Below, piece by piece: positions 58,457 to 64,000 of a DNA stretch of 64,000 bases (its first letter is position 1; each line of letters starts with the position of its first letter). The notes beneath the pieces were generated by a model. It did no database searches. It was not told where the DNA came from and saw only the letters and a program-made list of their open reading frames with translations. The stretch spans positions 1 through 64,000 of the forward strand of contig NZ_AEPB01000030.1 of the NCBI RefSeq assembly GCF_000189395.1, in the 5' to 3' direction. Origin of the DNA: Planococcus donghaensis MPA1U2 (GTDB lineage Bacteria > Bacillota > Bacilli > Bacillales_A > Planococcaceae). The translations under genes and the position numbers were made by a program.

Positions 58457-59347
58457 TTATTTCCCCACCTTTGCGATGAAAATTTCTTCTAACGAAGGTT
58501 CTTCTACTGCAAAATGGCGAAGTGTACCGAGTTTCATCGCTTCAGTCAATAATACTTGCGCAACCTGTTCATCGGTAATTTGAAACAGAGCTCCATCTTT
58601 CGTTTTTGTAAAGTTGTCGACTCCAGCTATTTTACATAAATGACTAAGATCCGCATCCATATTTAATCGAACATTTTGTTTGCCAAATGAACGTTTTACT
58701 TTTTTTATCGATCCACCAACCACTATTTTCCCACGATCTAAAATGCTCATGTCATCACATAATTCTTCGACATGGTCCATACGATGGCTAGAAAAAACAA
58801 TGGTGGCTCCTTGCTTTTGAAAGTCCAATATCGCTTTTTTCAACATTTCGACGTTGACTGGATCTAACCCTGAAAACGGTTCATCCAATATTAATAAGGA
58901 TGGTTTGTGTAGGAGTGATGCGATCAATTGGATTTTTTGCTGATTGCCTTTTGACAATTCCTCTACTTTTTTCTGTCCATAATGCGGTACCTCAAAACGC
59001 TCTAACCAAGCAGCAGCTTCACGTTTCGCATCTCCTTTAGACATTTTGCGCAGTTGCGCTAAATAAACTAGTTGCTCTTCTACTTTCATTTTGGGATAAA
59101 GTCCACGTTCTTCTGGTAAATATCCTATTTCTGGACTACTCGCATATGTAATGGGGTTTCCTTTCCAACGGACAGACCCTTGGGTCGGATCCAATAACCC
59201 TAAAATCATTCGGAATGTTGTCGTTTTCCCAGCTCCGTTCGCTCCAAGAAATCCGTGCATTCCGCCTTGTTCTATCGACAGCGAAAGATTGTCCACTGCT
59301 GTGAAATCTCCAAACTTTTTTGTAACATTTTCAACCTGCAAAGTCAT
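58457..59347 (-). CDS. yhaQ: YhaQ, ABC exporter ATP-binding protein
   Basis: The 296-residue NatA-like ATPase has Walker A GANGAGKTT, signature LSKGNQQKI, Walker B LLILDEPFSGLD, the H-loop SSHRMDHVEE and the DUF4162-type C-terminal tail. It forms an operon with yhaP. The start has AAGGAGCG upstream. Confidence 0.94.
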   Translation of the reverse strand: MTLQVENVTKKFGDFTAVDNLSLSIEQGGMHGFLGANGAGKTTTFRMILGLLDPTQGSVRWKGNPITYASSPEIGYLPEERGLYPKMKVEEQLVYLAQLRKMSKGDAKREAAAWLERFEVPHYGQKKVEELSKGNQQKIQLIASLLHKPSLLILDEPFSGLDPVNVEMLKKAILDFQKQGATIVFSSHRMDHVEELCDDMSILDRGKIVVGGSIKKVKRSFGKQNVRLNMDADLSHLCKIAGVDNFTKTKDGALFQITDEQVAQVLLTEAMKLGTLRHFAVEEPSLEEIFIAKVGK

Positions 59348-59474
59348 TTCTGTTCGCTCCTTTCTTTCTATTTACTACGAAACAACTGCCAAAATGTTTC
59401 AATAATTACAGGACTTTTTAAACGAAACCCTTTATACTTGAAATGAATATACATTCAGAAAGGATTGATTTGAA

Positions 59475-59660
59475 TTGAGAACTTACAAACTGACTGTATT
59501 CGAAAAAACAGGCAAACAACTATTAGACGAAACATTTACTGCTGAAACCGATGAAGAAGCACGCGGTAAAGGACAGGCGATGCTAGAAGAAAAAGAGATG
59601 ATTACTCTCACTCACCGCTTAGCATCACCTGCTGGCAAACTTCTTCTTTTTCATTCATAA
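59475..59660 (+). CDS. YhzD-like small protein
   Basis: The 61-residue soluble protein begins MRTYKLTVFEKTGKQLLDETF from a TTG start; GAAAGG lies 12 bases upstream. It resembles the YhzD-like family (B. subtilis yhzD is near yhaQ/yhaR). The predicted form is beta hairpin plus helix. Function is unknown. A strong terminator follows. The start codon choice is less sure than the gene. Confidence 0.65.
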   Translation: MRTYKLTVFEKTGKQLLDETFTAETDEEARGKGQAMLEEKEMITLTHRLASPAGKLLLFHS

Positions 59661-59665
59661 ACATG

Positions 59666-59702
59666 TAAAAAGCATGGCGGAATTTTTCCGCCATGCTTTT
59701 TA
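59666..59702. terminator. Bidirectional terminator between yhzD-like gene and yhaR
   Basis: A stem of 16 bp (AAAAAGCATGGCGGAA with its complement, 3-4-base loop) has both A and T tracts. The yhaR stop codon is at its edge. Confidence 0.95.
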
Positions 59703-60479
59703 ATGACCTTTAAACTCAGGTTTTCTTTTTTCCACAAAAGCTTGAATGCCTTCTAAATGGTCTGCTGACTTACGCATTGCTGACTGTGCAGCTGCTTCCA
59801 TTTCTAACACTTGCACTAGTTCATCGACTTTTGTTTGATGTAGAATATGTTTCGTTGCCAATTTGGCTTTGAGTGGAGATGCAATTGCGACTGCAGCGTA
59901 TATCTCTGCATGCTCAATTCCACGTCCTTCTGCTGTCACTTCTTCGATCAAGCCTTTTGAAAGTGCATCGTGCGCTTTTAAGGTTTGGCCAGCCCAAATG
60001 ATTTGTTTCGCTTTTGCTACGCCGACACGTTCTTTCATAAAGAAATGTCCTCCACCATCTGGTACTAGGCCAATGCCGATAAAGTTCATGGCTAATTTGC
60101 TATTCTCTTCAGCTATTACATAATCGCATGCTAATGCCATACTAAAAGCAAGGCCAGCTGACGCACCATGAATGACAGCAATCGTTATTTGAGGCAAGGT
60201 ATATAAAGCTTTCGCCAAACGACTAACATCTTTCATCACCACATCAATATCCATTGGGTTATCCGGATCCATCATTTCTTTAATGTCCCCACCAGCTGAA
60301 AACGCTCTTCCTTCGCCTCTAATGATTAGAACTTGTACCGTACTATCTTGCTGCAACGATTCAAAGCAATCCGCCAGCTCTTTCATCATTTTCCCATTCA
60401 TGGCGTTCATTGAGTCTGGACGATTTAAAACCAATTGACCGATTCGTCCACGTTTTGTTAATTCGATTGTTTCAAACAT
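59700..60479 (-). CDS. yhaR: YhaR, enoyl-CoA hydratase/isomerase family protein
   Basis: The 259-residue crotonase-family protein has oxyanion-hole motifs FSAGGDIKEM and HGASAGLAFSMALACDYVIA. Where true hydratases have the first glutamate it has Ala/Phe (GLAFSMA), and the second position reads IGIGLVPDGGG, so hydratase chemistry is not assured. The ATG (MFETIELT) after AAGGGGTG is preferred. A degenerate FadR-like site lies upstream. Confidence 0.87.
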   Translation of the reverse strand: MFETIELTKRGRIGQLVLNRPDSMNAMNGKMMKELADCFESLQQDSTVQVLIIRGEGRAFSAGGDIKEMMDPDNPMDIDVVMKDVSRLAKALYTLPQITIAVIHGASAGLAFSMALACDYVIAEENSKLAMNFIGIGLVPDGGGHFFMKERVGVAKAKQIIWAGQTLKAHDALSKGLIEEVTAEGRGIEHAEIYAAVAIASPLKAKLATKHILHQTKVDELVQVLEMEAAAQSAMRKSADHLEGIQAFVEKRKPEFKGH

Positions 60480-60502
60480 AAAAAGAGACACCCCTTCATA
60501 AA

Positions 60503-60518
60503 GATGAATTGTCATTCA
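60503..60518. promoter_or_regulatory. Degenerate FadR-like operator before yhaR
   Basis: Read on the minus strand, TGAATGACAATTCATC keeps the left half-site of the FadR box fully and 14 of 18 positions overall. It lies 24 bp upstream of the yhaR start. Confidence 0.35.
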
Positions 60519-60567
60519 CCTTTACGTATTCGGTGCCTCTCTTCATTATTCCTTTATTTTTGTAAAA

Positions 60568-60915
60568 TTACATGCTTTCGTATAAAGATTGTACAGGCTT
60601 GATCAAAACACGGTTAACTTCTTCGATCATTTGGCTTAAGCCCATTTCAGCTTCTAGCATTGCAAGAATTTTTTCGTTTTGTTGAGCTTCTTGTGCTGTA
60701 CTTTGTGCGTTCATCATTTCTTCTTCAGTGATTTCTTCACCTTGTGTTTGTTTTTGCTGAAGTGTGATTTGCAAATCACGGAAAGTCTTGAACAATTCGT
60801 TTGCTTGTTGGTCAGCAGTTACTTGTGCAACAGCTTCCTCTAATTTTTTAAACTCGTCTGTTGAACGGAATGTGCTTTCCAATTTGTTAATGTCGTCATA
60901 AATGTTTACTGCCAT
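60568..60915 (-). CDS. yheA: YheA, YlbF/YmcA family protein
   Basis: The 115-residue helical protein has the YlbF-family pattern (FKKLEEAVAQVTADQQANELFKTFRDLQ-type helices). YlbF and YmcA form an Fe-S complex affecting RNase Y; the YheA member has no proven role and this one has no cysteines. The start is set at MAVNIYD to match relatives. It is 22 bp downstream of yheB and probably co-transcribed. Confidence 0.88.
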   Translation of the reverse strand: MAVNIYDDINKLESTFRSTDEFKKLEEAVAQVTADQQANELFKTFRDLQITLQQKQTQGEEITEEEMMNAQSTAQEAQQNEKILAMLEAEMGLSQMIEEVNRVLIKPVQSLYESM

Positions 60916-60936
60916 GTTCATCCATCTCCTCTAATT

Positions 60937-62088
60937 TTAGTTTAGTATCATGACGATGATTCCTTGGAAGACGCCAATAAAGCCTCCGAGAAATGCGCCC
61001 AATACGGTAATCATTTTAAATTCTCTCCGTGAAATCCCAAGCACCAATTCTTCTAGGCGACTGAGCGGCAGAGAATCGACTTGCTCTTTTACCATACCTT
61101 CCATATCAATTTTCAATATGGTTTCTTCCAGTTTATGCTCTCCCTGCTCAAAGACAAAGTCTATTACAAGGGGCGTAATATTGACACTTGTCCATTCTAA
61201 CCCTCCAGGCCAAGTCTCTGCAAGTGTTGTGTTTAAACGTGTAGAAATTGCTGCTTTTTCACGAACATATTGTTTTACTGATCCCATTGCGGTATCAAAA
61301 TCAAACTCTTTTAACAGTTCATCCACTCTACGGTCTTGAACTTTATCCCATTCGCTATAAGCTAAAGTCCCAACTAGTTCAAAGGTTTTTGGAGAGTTAA
61401 GAAACTTAATGATTTCAGGTTGAATACGGTCGACTAAAGGTCTTGATTCGCCGAGCAAAGAATGCAGCATATGACCAAATCGACCACGTGATTCCAAAAA
61501 TTCATCCAGTAATGACTTAATCGTTTGTCTGCCATGTGAGGATTCAAAATAGTCGATTCCTTGGTCTAACGCATATTGCACCCCTTCAAACAATTTTGTC
61601 TCCGCTTCAGCTTTCCAGTTGTCTGGCATCAATTCACGGATTGTTTTTCCAGCAATATATTGTTGTAAAGCTTCTTTTTGAAGGTCAACTAATTCATCTA
61701 GTTTTGCTTCAATTTTCGCGTCCATTCCTGTTTGACCAGCTGCTTGCAACCAATCATTAAATGTTTTCGGTGAGTCAAACAAATGCTTGTTTAACTGACG
61801 GTTGATCCATTTTTCGGATTTTGAGCGCATTTCCTGATTAAAAAACCGTTTTTTAAATGTATCCGGTGTTAGTAAATGCTCGACAACCGTTCGACCAAGT
61901 TGACGGGATAATTCATCGCGCCGTTTTGGTATAAGTCCAGGTGTTAATGGCACGCGCCATTTCCCAATATACTTGGGTTCATACGGCCAAAAGAGCATTT
62001 TAATTGCCAAGTGATTGGTCACACCACCAATTAACGCCCCGACGATTGCCATAAAGATTAAGGTCACTAGTATATTCACTTTTGTCAC
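60937..62088 (-). CDS. yheB: YheB, DUF445 family membrane protein
   Basis: The 383-residue protein has N- and C-terminal membrane helices (ILVTLIFMAIVGALIGGVTNHLAI; MITVLGAFLGGFIGVFQGIIVMIL) and a soluble helical middle. DUF445 signatures KMLFWPYEP and PLTPGLIPKRRDEL are clear. The annotated start is GTG with only a weak ribosome site (AAAGAAATGA); an in-frame GTG nine bases later is also possible. Function is unknown. Confidence 0.88.
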   Translation of the reverse strand: MTKVNILVTLIFMAIVGALIGGVTNHLAIKMLFWPYEPKYIGKWRVPLTPGLIPKRRDELSRQLGRTVVEHLLTPDTFKKRFFNQEMRSKSEKWINRQLNKHLFDSPKTFNDWLQAAGQTGMDAKIEAKLDELVDLQKEALQQYIAGKTIRELMPDNWKAEAETKLFEGVQYALDQGIDYFESSHGRQTIKSLLDEFLESRGRFGHMLHSLLGESRPLVDRIQPEIIKFLNSPKTFELVGTLAYSEWDKVQDRRVDELLKEFDFDTAMGSVKQYVREKAAISTRLNTTLAETWPGGLEWTSVNITPLVIDFVFEQGEHKLEETILKIDMEGMVKEQVDSLPLSRLEELVLGISRREFKMITVLGAFLGGFIGVFQGIIVMILN

Positions 62089-62160
62089 TCATTTCTTTTT
62101 CTGCTTTGTGTATTCCGTATATTCCCCTATAATGAAAGGAGAACGCAAAGGAGGATCTAC

Positions 62161-62364
62161 ATGCTTCAGCATTTTAAATTTAAGCCGATGTTTGAAAATG
62201 ATCAACTACCAGGGTGGGACATTTCCTTCTTTTATAAAAACGAACGCATAACAGGAGAATACCATCCCGATGGCAGCATCGTTTGGAAGTCAAAGACTCC
62301 TCAAGATGAAGAAACCATTAAAACAATGATTCACGAGCTTATGCTCTATCATGTATACGATTAA
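62161..62364 (+). CDS. yheE: YheE family small protein (DUF5342-like)
   Basis: The 67-residue soluble protein has the YheE pattern: N-terminal FKFKPMFENDQLPGWDISFF and the C-terminal IHELMLYHVYD. AAAGGAGG lies 6 bases before the ATG. It is divergent from yheB, and a terminator follows. Function is unknown. Confidence 0.8.
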   Translation: MLQHFKFKPMFENDQLPGWDISFFYKNERITGEYHPDGSIVWKSKTPQDEETIKTMIHELMLYHVYD

Positions 62365-62393
62365 AGCGCTGGAATGTTCCAGTGCTTTTTTTT
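62363..62393 (+). terminator. Terminator of yheE
   Basis: An 11-bp stem (AAGCGCTGGAA with TTCCAGTGCTT, one G-T pair) is followed by eight T residues. Confidence 0.9.
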
Positions 62394-62452
62394 ACGCTCT
62401 TCTAATTATAAGGAAGGCTCGCTCAATTTAACAGCGATAGCTTCTTTCACTA

Positions 62453-62499
62453 GAAAAAAGGAATGTCCTTTACCCAATAGTTTGGGTTTGGGACATTCC
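62453..62499 (-). terminator. Terminator of the right-edge ABC exporter gene
   Basis: On the minus strand GGAATGTCC and a nested ACCCAA/TTGGGT pair form a two-part stem followed by TTTTTTC. The last codons of the exporter gene lie inside the hairpin. Confidence 0.8.
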
Positions 62500-64000
62500 T
62501 GATTGAATTTTGTACATCTGATAATAGATACCGCCAAGCTTCATCAATTCTTCGTGACTGCCTGCTTCGGCTATTTCGCCTTTTTCTAACACTAGTATAC
62601 GGTCAGCATTTTTAATCGTGGACAAACGATGGGCAATGATAAATGTTGTTCGGCCTTTTTTCAACACGTCCATGGCGTGTTGGATAATCTCTTCTGTCTC
62701 TGTATCAATATTAGAAGTGGCTTCATCCAATATCAAAATTGCCGGGTCAAACGCTAATGCTCGTGCAAACGACACTAATTGGCGTTGCCCCGAAGACAAC
62801 GTGCTTCCTTTTTCAACAACCGGTTCATCAATTCCGTTTGGCAAATGATTTAATACACGCTCGCCTCCTACTGCAGACAATGCATCAATTACCATGTCTC
62901 TCGTAATTCGCTCATCACCTAATGTAATATTCGACTCAATCGTTCCACTAAACAAATATGGATCTTGCAACACAATTCCCATGTGTTCTCTCACTGATTG
63001 TCTCGGCATATCATTGATATTGACGCCATCAATAGTAATCGCTCCTTTTGAAACATCATAAAAGCGAAACAGTAAGTTCATGATGGAGCTTTTTCCTGAA
63101 CCTGTATGGCCAACCAACGCCACTGTTTCTCCTTGTTTTGCTGAAAAGGAAATATCCTTTAAGACATATTCTTTCTCCTTATAAGCAAACCAAACTTTTT
63201 CAAAACGAACATTGCCTTGATAGCGCGCTATTTTCTTATCGACTACTGCTTCTCCTTCTTGGTCAAGCAAACGGAATACTCTTTCTGCAGCTACTAACGC
63301 TTGCTCTAACCGGCCAAATTGATTGACGATCCCACTTATAGGATTAAACAAGCGAATAATGTAGTCGATAAACGCATATAACACCCCTACTGTAATAATT
63401 GTGCCCCCTGATATAGAGGCGCTGCCAAAATACCAAACAAATAGAATGAACGTCATCGAACGAAGCACACCAACTAAATTATAAGAGGCAGCTCCTTCAA
63501 GAATCAGTAATTTTTTCTGGTATTTATAATGCTCCTCATTTAATTGTTCAAACTCATCTTTCATTTTGCGTTCTCGTCGAAATGCTTGAATAATCGTCAT
63601 CCCTTGTATCGACTCATTAATCATGGCATTCATTTCACTAACTTTCTCACGTACAATATGATTGTAGCGAGCTGCATACTTTCGGTAAACCAACATCCAA
63701 ATGTATAACAGCGGAATTAGCACAAGTGTCATAGCAGCCATTTTCCAATCGAGGTAAAACAAGGCAATAAAAATACCGCCCATATACATAAAACTTGTAG
63801 CAAACTGAGACAACACTGTAACAAACAAATCACGGATTGCTTCTGTATCGTTTGTAATGCGTGCGACTACTTTGCCTGCCGGTAAATTATCAAAATAGCG
63901 AATGGGCAAAGTTTGCGTGTGCTCGTAAACATCGTTTCGCATTTTGCGGATAATTCGATTGGCTCCTTTTTGTAAGAAAACCGATTGCCAATACCGAAAA
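62470..64000 (-). CDS. yheH: ABC exporter, YheH/BmrD-like subunit (5' end missing)
   Basis: The frame is open through the right edge; translation continues upstream of 63942 with FRYWQSVFLQKGANRIIRK, so the ATG at 63942 is internal. The visible part has the exporter membrane domain, with AGKVVARITNDTEA and four to five helices. The nucleotide-binding domain has Walker A GHTGSGKSS, signature LSSGQRQLVSF, Walker B ILILDEATSNID and the H-loop IIAHRLST. It resembles BmrD (YheH), which pairs with BmrC in a heterodimeric multidrug exporter. The partner gene would lie outside. Confidence 0.9.
   Translation of the reverse strand, partial: FRYWQSVFLQKGANRIIRKMRNDVYEHTQTLPIRYFDNLPAGKVVARITNDTEAIRDLFVTVLSQFATSFMYMGGIFIALFYLDWKMAAMTLVLIPLLYIWMLVYRKYAARYNHIVREKVSEMNAMINESIQGMTIIQAFRRERKMKDEFEQLNEEHYKYQKKLLILEGAASYNLVGVLRSMTFILFVWYFGSASISGGTIITVGVLYAFIDYIIRLFNPISGIVNQFGRLEQALVAAERVFRLLDQEGEAVVDKKIARYQGNVRFEKVWFAYKEKEYVLKDISFSAKQGETVALVGHTGSGKSSIMNLLFRFYDVSKGAITIDGVNINDMPRQSVREHMGIVLQDPYLFSGTIESNITLGDERITRDMVIDALSAVGGERVLNHLPNGIDEPVVEKGSTLSSGQRQLVSFARALAFDPAILILDEATSNIDTETEEIIQHAMDVLKKGRTTFIIAHRLSTIKNADRILVLEKGEIAEAGSHEELMKLGGIYYQMYKIQSGMSQTQTIG

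Noticed and set aside
63942-63944. ATG at 63942 as the start of the right-edge ABC gene
   Set aside because: The frame continues upstream with family-like sequence to the window edge, so the true start is outside.

Overview
The window is chromosomal DNA of a low-GC Gram-positive bacterium of the order Bacillales. Protein sequences and gene order match the Bacillus subtilis blocks crh-yvcIJKL-trxB-his-hprK, uvrBA, comK, lplJ/lcfB, hem, ecs/hit/trpP/scoC/prsA and yhaMNOPQR-yheABEH. The family-level guess is Planococcaceae (comK next to an IDEAL-domain gene, dispersed GACGAGGAGGCT-type repeats, no B. subtilis-type serC or hemY insertions). That placement is inference, not demonstrated. There are no rRNA or tRNA genes, no CRISPR array, no transposase and no prophage.

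Layout. 0-17 kb (minus strand): a carbon-regulation and envelope operon (yvcI-rapZ-yvcK-whiA-crh) with its own promoter; trxB; a TTG-started TPR gene; the complete histidine operon hisZGDBHAFI behind one sigma-A promoter; and hprK-lgt-yvoD-ppaX-yvoF. HprK and its substrate Crh are both in the window. 17-26 kb: a strong-SD cell-wall amidase and a Tet(M)-like translational GTPase (plus strand), a YvlB-like adhesin-fold protein, and uvrB-uvrA behind a near-consensus LexA box. 26.5-34 kb: an IDEAL-domain gene divergent from comK, which has a ComK AT-box and a good promoter; a UbiB/AarF kinase-like protein; an enoyl-CoA hydratase; a 475-bp non-coding repeat region; a degenerate S9 peptidase; and a fatty-acyl-CoA ligase with a perfect FadR operator.

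34-47 kb: a BceRS-BceAB-type peptide-antibiotic sensing and detoxification module in one overlapping operon; lipoate ligase; YhfH; hemE-hemH-lipoprotein, divergent from heme monooxygenase hmoB; a cation exchanger; an M20 amidohydrolase; and ecsAB. 47-64 kb: hit, trpP (with a TRAP-like triplet-repeat site over its start), a YtxH protein, scoC, small membrane proteins, prsA, the nuclease-type cluster yhaO-yhaN-yhaM, the yhaQP exporter, yhaR, yheA, yheB, yheE and the 3' part of a heterodimeric ABC exporter gene that runs off the right edge.

Most of this is conserved core genome and I found no clearly new multi-gene system. The best oddities are: (1) a 421-bp MITE-like element that split a bidirectional terminator and duplicated 20 bp of it; (2) an S9-family peptidase whose reading frame is intact but which has lost the nucleophile serine and a segment near the active site; (3) a 3-4-codon mini-ORF overlapping the scoC start as GTGA; (4) a core-located Tet(M)-like GTPase; (5) legible operators for LexA, FadR, ComK and TRAP.
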